A stretch of 56,300 bases of DNA from an uncultured Alphaproteobacteria bacterium (lineage in GTDB: Bacteria > Pseudomonadota > Alphaproteobacteria > CAAHEQ01 > UBA3637), in contig CALXVS010000007.1 in NCBI GenBank assembly GCA_944392145.1, positions 1-56,300 on the forward strand, written 5' to 3'. The notes under the pieces were generated by a model that saw only the letters and a list, made by a program, of their open reading frames with translations, was not told the DNA's origin and searched no databases. Shown here in pieces: positions 44,044 through 54,254 of the stretch (position 1 is its first letter; every line of letters begins with the position of its first letter). The translations under genes and the position numbers were made by a program.

Positions 44044-44871
44044 ATGGCATTGAAAACATATAAACCCACGACCTCTACGACCAGACATTTGGTTGGTATA
44101 GACAGAAGCGCGTTGCATAAAGGCGCGCCGGTCAAATCATTGACGCAAGGTCAATCCCGCACGGGTGGCCGCAACAATCACGGCCGCATCACGTCGCGGC
44201 GGCGCGGCGGCGGTGTGAAACAAGCCTATCGTTTGATTGATTTCAAACGCAACCGCTTTGAAATGCCCGCGACTGTGGAACGGTTGGAATACGACCCGAA
44301 CCGCACGGCCTTTATCGCGTTAATTAAATACGAAGACGGCACATTGTCCTATATCCTGGCGCCGCAGCGCTTGGGTGTCGGGGACACGGTTGTGTCGTCC
44401 GAAACCGCGGATATTAAGCCGGGTAACGCGATGCCGTTGAAAAACATGCCGGTCGGCACCATCGTGCATAATATTGAATTACAGCCGGGGAAGGGCGGTC
44501 AAATTGCCCGTTCGGCCGGATGTTATGCCCAATTAATCGGTAAAGATGCCGGTTATGCGCAAATCCGTTTAAATTCGGGTGAGTTGCGCTTGGTGCGCGG
44601 TGAATGTTTGGCCACCATTGGTGCGGTATCAAACCCCGATAATCAAAACACGGTTTTGGCCAAAGCGGGACGCGCCCGTTGGTGTGACCGTCGGCCCAGC
44701 GTTCGCGGTATTGCGATGAACCCCGTTGATCACCCGCATGGTGGTCGGACAAACGGTGGTCGTCAGCCGGTATCGCCCTGGGGATGGAAGACAAAAGGCA
44801 AGAAAACGCGTAACAACAAGCGGACGGATGCGCTTATTATTCGCTCTCGTCACGATGTCAAAAAGGCTTAA
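44044..44871 (+). CDS. rplB: 50S ribosomal protein L2
   Basis: 275 residues. [16 protein letters not shown] near the N-terminus and [19 protein letters not shown] near the C-terminus are the L2 signatures; the conserved His of the latter is retained. Needed for subunit joining and peptidyl transfer. Confidence 0.98.
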   Translation: MALKTYKPTTSTTRHLVGIDRSALHKGAPVKSLTQGQSRTGGRNNHGRITSRRRGGGVKQAYRLIDFKRNRFEMPATVERLEYDPNRTAFIALIKYEDGTLSYILAPQRLGVGDTVVSSETADIKPGNAMPLKNMPVGTIVHNIELQPGKGGQIARSAGCYAQLIGKDAGYAQIRLNSGELRLVRGECLATIGAVSNPDNQNTVLAKAGRARWCDRRPSVRGIAMNPVDHPHGGRTNGGRQPVSPWGWKTKGKKTRNNKRTDALIIRSRHDVKKA

Positions 44872-44881
44872 GGAGGCATAA

Positions 44882-45163
44882 ATGACAAGATCCGTAAGAA
44901 AAGGCCCTTTTGTTGACGGGTATTTGCTGAAGAAAGCAGCAGCGGTCAAACAATCCGGGCGGCATGAAATGATCAAAACCTGGTCTCGCAGATCAACGAT
45001 AATTCCTGATTTTGTGGGCTTGACTTTTTTGGTTCATAATGGTAAAAAGTTTATTCCGGTTGTCGTTTCCGAAAACATGATTGGTCACAAATTGGGCGAA
45101 TTTTCGCCGACCAGAACGTTTACGGGACACACGGCGGCGGATGCTACAGCGAAAGAAGGATAA
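44882..45163 (+). CDS. rpsS: 30S ribosomal protein S19
   Basis: 93 residues. [17 protein letters not shown] and [20 protein letters not shown] are typical. It works with S13 in the 30S head. Confidence 0.98.
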   Translation: MTRSVRKGPFVDGYLLKKAAAVKQSGRHEMIKTWSRRSTIIPDFVGLTFLVHNGKKFIPVVVSENMIGHKLGEFSPTRTFTGHTAADATAKEG

Positions 45164-45169
45164 TGGACA

Positions 45170-45610
45170 ATGACACAAGAAGTAATGAAAACAGCCAAGG
45201 CCAAGGCACGCGCCATTCGCGTGTCTCCGCGCAAGTTAAACTTGCTGGCCGCCTCCATTCGGCGGTTAAAAGCCGATAAGGCATTGGCGCAACTGACGTT
45301 TTCCAAAAAACGCGTTGCCGAGGAAGTGAAAAAAGTTTTGTTGTCCGCTATCGCGAATGCGGAAAACAACCATGGCATGGACATTGACCGTTTGACGGTC
45401 AGCGAAGCCTATGTGGGCAAAGCCATGGTGATGAAGCGGTTTATGGCCGGTGCCAAAGGGCGCGCCAACCGCATCATCAAACCGTTTTCAAATCTGACAA
45501 TCGTCGTGGCTGAAGCAGCGGCAAAAGTCAATAAACCGGCCAAAGCCGACAAAGCGGCCGCCCCCAAAAAAGCGGTGAAAAAAACGACAAAGAATAAGGA
45601 GAACAAGTAA
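45170..45610 (+). CDS. rplV: 50S ribosomal protein L22
   Basis: 146 residues. [19 protein letters not shown] and the tunnel loop [15 protein letters not shown] are seen. A Lys/Ala-rich tail of about 30 residues ([18 protein letters not shown]) extends the usual 110-residue core. The last base of its stop is the first base of the rpsC ATG (TAATG). Confidence 0.97.
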   Translation: MTQEVMKTAKAKARAIRVSPRKLNLLAASIRRLKADKALAQLTFSKKRVAEEVKKVLLSAIANAENNHGMDIDRLTVSEAYVGKAMVMKRFMAGAKGRANRIIKPFSNLTIVVAEAAAKVNKPAKADKAAAPKKAVKKTTKNKENK

Positions 45611-46281
45611 TGGGTCAAAAAACAAATCCGACAGGGTTGCGTTTAGGCATCAACCGCACGTGGGATTCCAGATGGTATGCGGAAAAGAACTATGCCGATC
45701 TGTTGCATGCCGATATTGAAATCCGCAAATATTTAAATAAAAAACTGGCCGCCGCCGGCATCAGTCACATTGTGATTGAACGCCCGGCCAACAAGGTGCG
45801 CGTGACGCTGTATTGCGCCCGTCCCGGTGTGGTTATCGGCAAAAAAGGTCAGGATATTGAGACGTTGAAAAAAGAATTGGGTCGCATGGCGAACGGACGC
45901 GATTTAAGCATTAACATCGTTGAAGTGCGCAAACCCGAAATCAACGCCAAATTGGTGGCCGACAATATTGCCCAGCAATTGGAAAAACGTATTTCGTTCC
46001 GCCGCGCGATGAAGCGGGCCGTTCAATCGGCACTGCGTCAGGGGGCGGAAGGAATCCGGATTAACTGCGGCGGCCGTTTGGGCGGGGCGGAAATCGCCCG
46101 CGTGGAATGGTACCGCGAAGGGCGCGTTCCGTTGCACACGCTGCGCGCCGATGTAGATTACGGTATGGCGACGGCGCACACAGCCTATGGCACCTGCGGC
46201 GTTAAAGTCTGGATTTACAAAGGTGAAATCATGGCGCATGATCCGATGGCTCAAGATAAGCGCTATGCCGAACAACATTAA
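45610..46281 (+). CDS. rpsC: 30S ribosomal protein S3
   Basis: 223 residues. [20 protein letters not shown] at the start, the KH motif [17 protein letters not shown] and [13 protein letters not shown]-type C-terminal core (read [13 protein letters not shown]) identify S3, part of the mRNA entry helicase. Confidence 0.98.
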   Translation: MGQKTNPTGLRLGINRTWDSRWYAEKNYADLLHADIEIRKYLNKKLAAAGISHIVIERPANKVRVTLYCARPGVVIGKKGQDIETLKKELGRMANGRDLSINIVEVRKPEINAKLVADNIAQQLEKRISFRRAMKRAVQSALRQGAEGIRINCGGRLGGAEIARVEWYREGRVPLHTLRADVDYGMATAHTAYGTCGVKVWIYKGEIMAHDPMAQDKRYAEQH

Positions 46282-46296
46282 TGGAAGGACAATAAG

Positions 46297-46719
46297 ATGT
46301 TAAGTCCCAAAAAGACAAAATTTCGTAAAGCATTTAAGGGGCGTATTCATGGCCTGGCTAAATCAGCTACGACATTGGACTATGGTTCTTTCGGTCTGAA
46401 AGCTTTGGAACCCGAGCGCGTCACGGCGCGGCAGATTGAAGCCGCCCGTCGGGCCGCTTCGCGCGCGATGAAGCGTCAGGGCCGTCTGTGGATTCGGATT
46501 TTTCCGGATGTGCCGGTGTCAAAAAAGCCGCCTGAAGTCCGTCAAGGTAAAGGTAAAGGGTCGCCCGAATATTGGGTTTGCCGCGTGAAACCGGGCCGCA
46601 TCATGTTTGAAGCGGACGGTATCTCGGAAGAAATTGCGCGCGAAGCGTTTCGTTTAGCCTCGGCCAAATTGCCGATTAAGACGAAATTTATCGCCCGTTC
46701 AGCAGATGAAGAGGTATAA
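46297..46719 (+). CDS. rplP: 50S ribosomal protein L16
   Basis: 140 residues. [18 protein letters not shown] and [20 protein letters not shown] are diagnostic. It organises the A-site region of the 50S. Confidence 0.98.
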   Translation: MLSPKKTKFRKAFKGRIHGLAKSATTLDYGSFGLKALEPERVTARQIEAARRAASRAMKRQGRLWIRIFPDVPVSKKPPEVRQGKGKGSPEYWVCRVKPGRIMFEADGISEEIAREAFRLASAKLPIKTKFIARSADEEV

Positions 46720-46721
46720 TT

Positions 46722-46916
46722 ATGGAAAAATTTAAAGATATTGCGGCAAAAGACGAAAAAGAATTGCTGGAACAAATTGATGTATTGGCCAAGGAAGCGT
46801 TAAACTTACGCTTCCAACAAGCCTCGGGCGCGTTGAAAAACACAGCCCGCCTGCGTCAAATCCGCAAGGAAACCGCCCAAATTAAAACGGCTTTGACACA
46901 AAAAGCCGCGAAATAG
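46722..46916 (+). CDS. rpmC: 50S ribosomal protein L29
   Basis: 64 residues, all helical, with LAKEALNLRFQQASGALKNT and LRQIRKETAQIKT. It sits at the tunnel exit with L23. Two nt after rplP. Confidence 0.96.
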   Translation: MEKFKDIAAKDEKELLEQIDVLAKEALNLRFQQASGALKNTARLRQIRKETAQIKTALTQKAAK

Positions 46917-46937
46917 AGTGCATAAGGAGAAAATTAA

Positions 46938-47174
46938 ATGCCGAAAAGAATTCTGCAAGGTGTCGTTGTCAGCGATAAGATGGACAAATCCGTCGTCGTT
47001 CGGGTTGAACGCCGCGTCATGCACCCTGTTTATAAGAAATACATCAAGCGCAGTGCCAAATACACCGCGCATGATGAAAATAATTTGCACAAAGTCGGTG
47101 ACACCGTGCAAATTATAGAGAGCCGCCCGATTTCCAAGACCAAGTCCTGGATTGTTGTTGCGGCGGATAAGTAA
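46938..47174 (+). CDS. rpsQ: 30S ribosomal protein S17
   Basis: 78 residues. [20 protein letters not shown] and [13 protein letters not shown] mark S17, an early 16S rRNA binder. Confidence 0.97.
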   Translation: MPKRILQGVVVSDKMDKSVVVRVERRVMHPVYKKYIKRSAKYTAHDENNLHKVGDTVQIIESRPISKTKSWIVVAADK

Positions 47175-47199
47175 CTGAAAATCTTTGGAAGGATAAACC

Positions 47200-47568
47200 A
47201 TGATTCAAGTACAAACAACCCTTGAGGTCGCTGATAACTCCGGAGCCCGGCAAGTTCAGTGCATCAAGGTTATCGGCGGATCAAAGCGTAAGACGGCCAC
47301 GGTCGGCGACGTGATTATCGTATCCGTCAAAAAAGCGATTCCGAAAGGAAAAGTGAAAAAAGGCGACGTGCAACGCGCTTTAATCGTGCGCACGGCGAAA
47401 GAAATTCACCGTCCGGACGGATCGGCCATTCGTTTTGATTCAAACGCCGCTGTGTTGGTTGACAAAGACGGCGAACCGATCGGAACACGTATTTTTGGCC
47501 CCGTAACGCGTGAGTTGCGTGCCAAAAATTTCGTTAAAATTATGTCTTTAGCGCCGGAGGTCTTATAA
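47200..47568 (+). CDS. rplN: 50S ribosomal protein L14
   Basis: 122 residues. [20 protein letters not shown] and [20 protein letters not shown] are the standard ends. It contacts the 30S and is a target of silencing factor RsfS. Confidence 0.98.
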   Translation: MIQVQTTLEVADNSGARQVQCIKVIGGSKRKTATVGDVIIVSVKKAIPKGKVKKGDVQRALIVRTAKEIHRPDGSAIRFDSNAAVLVDKDGEPIGTRIFGPVTRELRAKNFVKIMSLAPEVL

Positions 47569-47569
47569 G

Positions 47570-47884
47570 ATGGCACTGAAAATCAAAAAAGGCGATCAGG
47601 TTATTGTAACAACCGGTCGTGATAAAGGGAAAACAGGTGAAGTGACCAAAGTAATGCCCAAAGAATCCAAAGTGATCGTGCAAGGCATTAACATGGTCAA
47701 GCGCCACACGAAACCGTCCCAGGCGTCTGCCGGTGGTATCGTGTCAAAAGAAGCGCCGATTCATGTGTCCAACGTTGCGCACATTGACCCGAAATCGGGC
47801 AAAGCCACGCGCGTTTGTTTCAAGGTCAACGACGGCCGTAAGGTGCGTGTTGCCGTGAAATCGGGCGAAGCGATTGATAAATAA
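47570..47884 (+). CDS. rplX: 50S ribosomal protein L24
   Basis: 104 residues. [20 protein letters not shown] is the KOW motif; [15 protein letters not shown] follows. It starts 50S assembly. Confidence 0.97.
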   Translation: MALKIKKGDQVIVTTGRDKGKTGEVTKVMPKESKVIVQGINMVKRHTKPSQASAGGIVSKEAPIHVSNVAHIDPKSGKATRVCFKVNDGRKVRVAVKSGEAIDK

Positions 47885-47895
47885 GGAAGATTGTT

Positions 47896-48438
47896 ATGAC
47901 AGCAAGATTAAGAAAAAAATACAATGATGTCATCGCCCCCGCGTTGTTGGAACAATTCGGGTATAAAAACAAGATGGAGCTTCCGAAATTGGAAAAAATC
48001 GTCTTGAACATGGGTGTCGGGGAAGCCGTTGAGGACCGCAAGGCCTTGGAAGGTGCCCTGAAAGACATGGAAGCCATTGCCGGTCAAAAACCGGTGTTGA
48101 CACGGGCCAAAAAATCCATTGCCACGTTTAAAGTGCGCGACAATATGCCCATCGGGTGTAAAGTGACGCTGCGCGGCGATAAAATGTATGAATTTTTGGA
48201 TCGTTTAATCACCATGGCGTTGCCGCGCGTGCGCGATTTTCGCGGCGTTTCGGCGAAAAGCTTTGACGGCCACGGCAATTATGCCATGGGCTTAAAAGAG
48301 CAAATCGTCTTTATGGAAATCAACTATGATACCGTGGATGCGATTCGTGGCATGGATATCGTGATTGCAACAACGGCCAAAACCGATGCGGAAGCAAAAG
48401 CCTTGCTTGCCGGATTCGGTATGCCGTTTATGAAATAA
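47896..48438 (+). CDS. rplE: 50S ribosomal protein L5
   Basis: 180 residues. [20 protein letters not shown] and [20 protein letters not shown] are diagnostic. L5 binds 5S rRNA and the P-site tRNA. Confidence 0.98.
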   Translation: MTARLRKKYNDVIAPALLEQFGYKNKMELPKLEKIVLNMGVGEAVEDRKALEGALKDMEAIAGQKPVLTRAKKSIATFKVRDNMPIGCKVTLRGDKMYEFLDRLITMALPRVRDFRGVSAKSFDGHGNYAMGLKEQIVFMEINYDTVDAIRGMDIVIATTAKTDAEAKALLAGFGMPFMK

Positions 48439-48449
48439 GGAAAACGACA

Positions 48450-48755
48450 ATGGCAAAAATGTGTTCAATCAACAGAAATAAAAAGCGCATCAAGTTGGTC
48501 GCGAAATACGCCAACAAGCGTGCCGCTTTAAAAGCGATTATTTCCGATAAAAAGTCGTCGGCCGAAGAAATCTTCGCCGCGTCCGTTAAATTAGCGAAAC
48601 TGCCGCGCAACTCGGCCAAAAACCGCATTCACAACATTTGTGAATTGACGGGTCGTTCGCACGGTTTCTATCGTAAACCCAAGATTTCGCGTATTCAGTT
48701 GCGGAAATTGGCCAACGAAGGTCAAATTCCCGGCATGACGAAATCCAGTTGGTAA
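48450..48755 (+). CDS. rpsN: 30S ribosomal protein S14
   Basis: 101 residues, the long zinc-free form (no CxxC pair). [20 protein letters not shown] and [20 protein letters not shown] identify it. Confidence 0.97.
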   Translation: MAKMCSINRNKKRIKLVAKYANKRAALKAIISDKKSSAEEIFAASVKLAKLPRNSAKNRIHNICELTGRSHGFYRKPKISRIQLRKLANEGQIPGMTKSSW

Positions 48756-48770
48756 GAAAAGGAGTGAACA

Positions 48771-49169
48771 ATGTCTATGACAGATCCTTTGGGCGATATG
48801 CTCACCCGAATTCGCAACGCCGGTATGGCCAATAAGGCGTCCGTTGTTGTGCCTGCGTCCAAATTGCGTGCCAACGTGTTGGACGTGTTAAACCGCGAAG
48901 GGTATATCCGCGGTTATGAAAAAATCAATGTCCGTCCGGGCGTTGATGAATTGAAAATTGAATTGAAATATCACGAAGACAAACCCGTGATTAAAGAAAT
49001 TCAACGCGTGTCCACACCGGGTCGCCGCGTGTATTCCAAGATTAAAGACTTGCCCCGTTTTTACAACGGGTTGGGCATTTATGTGTTGTCCACCCCGTCG
49101 GGCGTGATGTCGGATCATGAAGCGCGTCAGGCCAACTTGGGCGGCGAAGTGCTGTGCAAAGTATTTTAG
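48771..49169 (+). CDS. rpsH: 30S ribosomal protein S8
   Basis: 132 residues. [20 protein letters not shown] and [20 protein letters not shown] identify S8, a central 16S binder and, in E. coli, the repressor of the spc operon. AGGAGTG lies before the first ATG; a second ATG follows two codons on. Confidence 0.97.
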   Translation: MSMTDPLGDMLTRIRNAGMANKASVVVPASKLRANVLDVLNREGYIRGYEKINVRPGVDELKIELKYHEDKPVIKEIQRVSTPGRRVYSKIKDLPRFYNGLGIYVLSTPSGVMSDHEARQANLGGEVLCKVF

Positions 49170-49181
49170 GAGGAAAAGACA

Positions 49182-49715
49182 ATGTCACGTATTGGGAAAC
49201 ATCCTGTTAAAGTACCGGCCGGCGTTACCGTTACCATTGGGACCGAAGACGTCGTGGTGAAAGGTAAGCTGGGCGAATTAAAAACACACTTGCCGCACGG
49301 TGTTGTATTAACGCAAGAAGCGGACGAAGTTGTTGTGCGCCCGTTGTCGGATGATAAAGAACACCGTGCCTTGTGGGGAACGGTGCGCGCCAATTTGCAA
49401 AATTTGGTCAAAGGGGTCAGCGACGGCTTTACGAAAAAGTTGGAACTGGTCGGTGTCGGATATAAAGCCGCGGCGCAAGGGCAGGTGTTAAAGCTGTCTT
49501 TGGGGTATAGCCATGATATTGATTATCAGTTGCCCGCCGGCGTTAAAGCCGCCACACCGCAACCCACGACGATTGAACTGACCGGCATTGATAAGCAATT
49601 GTTGGGTCAGGTTGCATCCGAAATTCGTTCGTATCGTGCCCCCGAACCCTATAAGGGCAAAGGTATTAAATACGAAAACGAAACGATTTTGCGCAAAGTC
49701 GGCAAAAAGAAATAA
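49182..49715 (+). CDS. rplF: 50S ribosomal protein L6
   Basis: 177 residues. SRIGKHPVKVPAGVTV at the start and RAPEPYKGKGIKYENE near the end are the L6 signatures. Confidence 0.98.
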   Translation: MSRIGKHPVKVPAGVTVTIGTEDVVVKGKLGELKTHLPHGVVLTQEADEVVVRPLSDDKEHRALWGTVRANLQNLVKGVSDGFTKKLELVGVGYKAAAQGQVLKLSLGYSHDIDYQLPAGVKAATPQPTTIELTGIDKQLLGQVASEIRSYRAPEPYKGKGIKYENETILRKVGKKK

Positions 49716-49725
49716 AGGGTAAAAC

Positions 49726-50076
49726 ATGAAAAAAGTAACAAAAATGGAACGTCGGAAAGCGCGCAATCGGTATGCGCTGAAGACAAAAGCCAACGGTCGG
49801 TTAAGACTGTCGGTGCACCGTTCGGAAAAGAACATTTACGCCCAAATCATTGATGATGTTAAGGGTGTGACGTTGGTCGCAGCGTCGTCGTTGGACAAAG
49901 AAGTGTCGGCCAAAGGCTCCACGGTTGCGGGGGCGGCGGCGGTCGGCAAATTGGTTGCCGAACGCGCGGTGAAAGCCGGTATTAAAGAAGTTGTCTTTGA
50001 CCGCGGCGGTTATATGTTCCACGGCCGGATTAAAGCGGTGGCCGAAGCTGCCCGCGAAGCCGGATTGGCATTCTAA
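49726..50076 (+). CDS. rplR: 50S ribosomal protein L18
   Basis: 116 residues. [20 protein letters not shown] and [20 protein letters not shown] mark L18, which brings 5S rRNA to the 50S. Confidence 0.97.
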   Translation: MKKVTKMERRKARNRYALKTKANGRLRLSVHRSEKNIYAQIIDDVKGVTLVAASSLDKEVSAKGSTVAGAAAVGKLVAERAVKAGIKEVVFDRGGYMFHGRIKAVAEAAREAGLAF

Positions 50077-50087
50077 AGGAGAAAAGC

Positions 50088-50684
50088 ATGGCTGAAAAAG
50101 AAACACAAGAAAAGAAACAACGCCGTCCGCGCAAAGAACGCGAGGAAACATCACGTTTGGAAAAAACGGCGGATGAGTTTGTGGATCGCGTTGTTCATGT
50201 GAACCGCGTTTCCAAAACCGTCAAGGGCGGTAAGCGTTTTGCTTTTGCCGCTTTGGTGGTGGTGGGTGACCAAAAGGGTCGCGTGGGATATGCCCATGCC
50301 AAGGCCAAGGAAGTCCCCGATGCCATTAAAAAGGCCAACGAACGCGCGCGCCGCAATCTGATTCGGGTGCCGCTGCGCGAAGGGCGCACGTTGCATCACG
50401 ACGTGTTGGGTCATTTTGGCGCGGGTCGCGTGACATTAAGAACGGCCCCGGCCGGTACCGGTATCATCGCCGGCGGTCCGATGCGTGCCATTTTGGAAAC
50501 CATCGGGATTCAAGACGTTGTTGCCAAGTGCACCGGTTCTTCAAACCCGCACAACATGGTGCGTGCCACGTTTGAAGCCTTGACATCGCTGTATTCGCCG
50601 CGCACGGTTGCCGTGAAACGCGGGAAAAAGGTCGGCGATATCGTTGTGCGCCGTGAGGGCGCTTCGGTCAAAGAAGCTGAATAA
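50088..50684 (+). CDS. rpsE: 30S ribosomal protein S5
   Basis: 198 residues. [20 protein letters not shown] and AGPMRAILE-type core (read [16 protein letters not shown]) identify S5, which guards decoding accuracy. A charged N-terminal extension (about 25 residues, [18 protein letters not shown]) precedes the core. The next gene is rplO; no rpmD lies between. Confidence 0.97.
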   Translation: MAEKETQEKKQRRPRKEREETSRLEKTADEFVDRVVHVNRVSKTVKGGKRFAFAALVVVGDQKGRVGYAHAKAKEVPDAIKKANERARRNLIRVPLREGRTLHHDVLGHFGAGRVTLRTAPAGTGIIAGGPMRAILETIGIQDVVAKCTGSSNPHNMVRATFEALTSLYSPRTVAVKRGKKVGDIVVRREGASVKEAE

Positions 50685-50695
50685 GGAAAAAGATC

Positions 50696-51235
50696 ATGAA
50701 ATTAAATGAAATTCGCGATAATAAAGGCGCCCGGACGTCTTTGATGCGTGTTGCCCGCGGCGTCGGCTCGGGCAAAGGACGCACCGGCGGCCGCGGCTTT
50801 AAAGGCCAAAAGGCCCGCACGGGTGTAGCCGTCAACGGGTTTGAAGGCGGTCAGATGCCGATTTATCGGCGCTTGCCGAAACGGGGCTTTAACAACCCGT
50901 TCCGGTTGACGTTTGCCGAAATCAATCTGTCCAAAATTCAAAAAGCGATTGATGATAAGGTTTTGGATGCGGCCGCAGAAATCAACGGTGTGTCGTTGAT
51001 GGAAGCCGGGTTAATCAAAACCGTGATGGACGGGGTGCGTTTGCTGGGCGCGGGGGAAATTAAAGCCGCCGTGACCGTGCGCGTAGCCGGGGCGTCAAAA
51101 TCAGCGGTGGCGGCGGTTGAAAAAGCCGGCGGCAGCGTGATTTTGGAACCCGAAAAAGAAACTGTTTTGGAAAAGGGCAAAAAAACGTCTAAAAAAGAAA
51201 AAACAGTGAAAAAAGTCTCTAAAAAGTCAAAATAA
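50696..51235 (+). CDS. rplO: 50S ribosomal protein L15
   Basis: 179 residues. [20 protein letters not shown] and [20 protein letters not shown] identify L15. A Lys-rich tail of about 30 residues ([18 protein letters not shown]) exceeds the usual 145-150 length. It lies 11 nt after rpsE and 22 nt before secY. Confidence 0.97.
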   Translation: MKLNEIRDNKGARTSLMRVARGVGSGKGRTGGRGFKGQKARTGVAVNGFEGGQMPIYRRLPKRGFNNPFRLTFAEINLSKIQKAIDDKVLDAAAEINGVSLMEAGLIKTVMDGVRLLGAGEIKAAVTVRVAGASKSAVAAVEKAGGSVILEPEKETVLEKGKKTSKKEKTVKKVSKKSK

Positions 51236-51257
51236 GCCTCAAAAGAAAGGATGAACA

Positions 51258-52589
51258 ATGGCCTCGCTCTCAGAAAAAATGATGTCTCAAATGGACTTTT
51301 CCGCTTTTAAAAAAGCGAAAGATCTGCAAGCGAGGCTGTTGTTCACCTTGGTGGCGTTGATTGTGTTCCGGTTGGGGACGTATATTCCCCTGCCGGGCAT
51401 CAATCCCAATGTTTTAAACGATTTCTTTTCCTCCAATTCCGGAGGATTAATCGGCATGTTTAACGCCTTTACGGGTGGCGCGTTGTCGCGTATGAGTATT
51501 TTTGCGTTAAACATCATGCCGTATATTTCAGCGTCCATTATCATTCAGTTGGGCGCCAGTGTTTTACCCTCGTTAATCGCTTTGAAAAAAGAGGGGGAAG
51601 CGGGCTTTCGTAAAATTACGCAGTATACCCGCTATTTAACGGTTTTAATTACCCTTGTCCAAGCGTTTATGATGGCGCGCGGCTTGGAAGCGGGCGGCGC
51701 GGTTGTGATGTCGTCGCACGCGATGTTTGAATTATCCACGGTGGTGTCGTTGTTGGGCGGCACGATGTTTGTGGTGTGGTTGGGCGAACAAATTACCGAA
51801 CGCGGTGTCGGCAACGGGGCGTCGTTATTGATTATGGTCGGTATTGTGGCGGGGATTCCGTCGGCCACCGTGCGCATGTTTGAAGAAAACCGCACGGGGG
51901 CGTTGTCAACACCGGTGTTGTTGTTTGTGATGGCGATGATTTTTGCCGTTGTGTATATTGTTGTGAAAGTGGAACGGGCGCAGCGCCGCATTGTTGTCTA
52001 TTATCCGAAACGCCAAATGGGCAACCGGATGATGCAGGGGGATCGGTCGTATTTACCGCTTAAAATCAACCCGACGGGCGTCATGCCGCCGATTTTTGCC
52101 AGCGCGTTGTTGGCCATGCCCGTGGCGATTGTGCAATTTTCGTCACAAACCTCTGATTCAGACATGATGAATCGCCTGGCCGTTTTGTTGTCGCCGGGGC
52201 AATGGTTGTATATCGGCGTGTTTGCGTTTTTAATTATCTTTTTCACGTTCTTTTATACGGGCATTCAATTTAATCCGAAAGAAACGGCCGATAATTTGAA
52301 AAAACAAGGGGGCTTTGTCGCCGGCATCCGCCCGGGGCATAACACGGCCGAATATTTGGATTTTGTGATGACGCGGCTGGTCGTTTTGGGGGCAATTTAT
52401 TTGACGGCGCTGTGTATTTTGCCGGAGTTCTTTATTGCCTATTTTTCGGTGCCTTTCTTTTTGGGGGGAACCACGCTGTTAATCGTGGTGTCGGTCATTA
52501 TGGAAACGATGACGCGTATCCAATCGTTTATGATTGCCCAACAATATGAAGGGTTGATTAAAAAAGCGAAACTGAAAGGACGCTTATAA
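51258..52589 (+). CDS. secY: Protein translocase subunit SecY
   Basis: A 443-residue membrane protein with ten helices. RLGTYIPLPGINP near residue 38, LNIMPYISASIIIQ near 84 and GIRPGHNTAEYLDFVMTRL near 355 are SecY signatures. It forms the export channel with SecE and SecG and receives SecB-bound preproteins via SecA. One nt separates it from adk. Confidence 0.98.
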   Translation: MASLSEKMMSQMDFSAFKKAKDLQARLLFTLVALIVFRLGTYIPLPGINPNVLNDFFSSNSGGLIGMFNAFTGGALSRMSIFALNIMPYISASIIIQLGASVLPSLIALKKEGEAGFRKITQYTRYLTVLITLVQAFMMARGLEAGGAVVMSSHAMFELSTVVSLLGGTMFVVWLGEQITERGVGNGASLLIMVGIVAGIPSATVRMFEENRTGALSTPVLLFVMAMIFAVVYIVVKVERAQRRIVVYYPKRQMGNRMMQGDRSYLPLKINPTGVMPPIFASALLAMPVAIVQFSSQTSDSDMMNRLAVLLSPGQWLYIGVFAFLIIFFTFFYTGIQFNPKETADNLKKQGGFVAGIRPGHNTAEYLDFVMTRLVVLGAIYLTALCILPEFFIAYFSVPFFLGGTTLLIVVSVIMETMTRIQSFMIAQQYEGLIKKAKLKGRL

Positions 52590-52590
52590 A

Positions 52591-53271
52591 ATGACGGGAC
52601 AGGTGTTGCGGCGTTTTATTTTAATGGGCCCGCCGGGCAGCGGTAAGGGCACGCAAGGCGCGATTTTATCGGAAAAATTGGGAATCAATACCTATTCGGC
52701 CGGTGAGTTGTTGCGTGAAGCGACCAAAAGCGGTTCCAAAGAAGGGGAAAAAATTAAAAAAATCATTGACCGCGGTGACATGGTGCCCCCCAAAATGATT
52801 GTGAATCGCATTGTGGAAAAGATTCAGGAACCGGAAAACCTGAAAGGCTATATTTTGGACGGATTTCCGCGCACGTTGGATCAAGCCAAGCGGTTTGACA
52901 AGATTTTAAACAAACGTTATTTTAAGAAAAACAATCTGGGGGTGCAGGCGGTTCTGCTGCTGCAGGTGCCCGATGATTATGTGATAGAACGCATTATCGG
53001 CCGGTCGCAATGCGCGACGTGCGGGGCGTTGTATCATGAAAAATTCCGCCCGCCGAAAGTGTTCGGTATTTGCGATGCTTGCGGCGGCAAAGAATTTACC
53101 AGACGAGCGGATGACACATACGCGGTCGTTCAGGCCCGCTTGCGCAACTATCGTTTGGTAACGGCTCCGATTATACCTTACTACGAAGAAAAGGGGCTTA
53201 TCGTGTGCGTTGATGGGACGGGACCCATTGACGTTGTCAGTGAAAAGATCAGAAAAATAGTCGGATACTGA
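52591..53271 (+). CDS. adk: Adenylate kinase (long form with zinc-type lid)
   Basis: A 226-residue adenylate kinase, 2 ADP to ATP plus AMP. P-loop GPPGSGKGTQ is at residues 11-20, GYILDGFPRTLDQA near 88. The LID has four Cys (CATCGALYH and CDACGG, about 148 and 172), suggesting a structural zinc. RRADDTYAVVQARL follows. Secreted or mitochondrial forms are not indicated. It follows secY, as in many bacteria. Confidence 0.97.
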   Translation: MTGQVLRRFILMGPPGSGKGTQGAILSEKLGINTYSAGELLREATKSGSKEGEKIKKIIDRGDMVPPKMIVNRIVEKIQEPENLKGYILDGFPRTLDQAKRFDKILNKRYFKKNNLGVQAVLLLQVPDDYVIERIIGRSQCATCGALYHEKFRPPKVFGICDACGGKEFTRRADDTYAVVQARLRNYRLVTAPIIPYYEEKGLIVCVDGTGPIDVVSEKIRKIVGY

Positions 53272-53281
53272 TTTTTTAGGC

Positions 53282-53310
53282 TTGACATTGGACGAAAAAT
53301 ACTGTATAGT
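53282..53310 (+). promoter_or_regulatory. Internal promoter before rpsM
   Basis: TTGACA at 53282-53287 and TATAGT at 53305-53310, 17 nt apart, between adk and rpsM. It would drive rpsM-rpsK-rpoA-rplQ apart from the upstream genes. Confidence 0.82.
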
Positions 53311-53391
53311 TCCCGTTCGTTCAAAGTCTTGTTTTTGCGAAAGCGAAAATCAGGGAAGATTATTTTTTAACAGGTAAATGGAGAAACTACC

Positions 53392-53769
53392 TTGGCACGT
53401 ATTGCAGGTGTAAATATTCCGACATCCAAATTGGTCGTTATCGGTTTAACGTATATTTATGGTATCGGTCGGAAAAAAGCGAGTGAAATTTGTGAAAAAG
53501 TCGGCATTCCCGCCAACAAGCGCGTGAATGAATTGACGGATGAAGAAACGCTTAAAATCCGCGAGTTGATTGACAGCTCGTATCATGTGGAGGGTGATTT
53601 GCGGCGTGAAGTGTCCTTAAACATCAAACGGTTGATGGATTTGGGATGCTATCGCGGTCTGCGTCATCGGAAAGGGTTGCCGGTGCGCGGTCAGCGGACA
53701 CACACCAATGCCCGGACCCGCAAAGGAAAAGCGGTCGCCATCATGGGTAAAAAGAAAGTCACGAAATAA
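53392..53769 (+). CDS. rpsM: 30S ribosomal protein S13
   Basis: 125 residues. [40 protein letters not shown] and a basic end identify S13. The start is TTG at 53392, placed by the universal [10 protein letters not shown] start and a GGAGA site upstream; no ATG is available near. L36 (rpmJ), often found before rpsM, is absent here. Confidence 0.96.
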   Translation: MARIAGVNIPTSKLVVIGLTYIYGIGRKKASEICEKVGIPANKRVNELTDEETLKIRELIDSSYHVEGDLRREVSLNIKRLMDLGCYRGLRHRKGLPVRGQRTHTNARTRKGKAVAIMGKKKVTK

Positions 53770-53788
53770 GTTTTGAAAGGATACTCTT

Positions 53789-54181
53789 ATGGCAGAAAAA
53801 ACAGTCGCTCGCATGAAAAGAAGCGATAAAAAGAACATCACGGTGGGTGTGGCTCACGTGAATTCAACATTTAACAATACCATGGTGACCATCACCGATA
53901 CACAGGGCAATGCAATTGCCTGGTCATCGGCGGGGTTAAAGGGGTTTAAAGGCTCGCGCAAATCAACGCCGTATGCGGCGCAGATCGCGGCCGATGATGC
54001 CGCCCGTAAAGCAATGGAACACGGTTTAAAATCCATTGACGTTTTGGTGGCCGGTCCGGGGTCGGGCCGCGAATCGGCTTTGCGTGCGTTTCAAGCCGCC
54101 GGTTTGGTCGTGACATCTATTAAGGATATCACATCCGTGCCGCACAACGGGTGCCGCGCTCGTAAGCGTCGCCGCGTGTAA
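53789..54181 (+). CDS. rpsK: 30S ribosomal protein S11
   Basis: 130 residues. [20 protein letters not shown] and [11 protein letters not shown]-type end (read [18 protein letters not shown]) are the standard marks. Confidence 0.98.
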   Translation: MAEKTVARMKRSDKKNITVGVAHVNSTFNNTMVTITDTQGNAIAWSSAGLKGFKGSRKSTPYAAQIAADDAARKAMEHGLKSIDVLVAGPGSGRESALRAFQAAGLVVTSIKDITSVPHNGCRARKRRRV

Positions 54182-54254
54182 GATTTTTGGGCTGCGGGGC
54201 TGATCCGTCAGGGGAAAGGCCTCGTGCATTTTTTTTACGAAAAAAGGAGCTTTT

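Noticed and set aside
50685-50695. A hidden rpmD (L30) between rpsE and rplO
   Set aside because: Only 11 nt separate the two genes.
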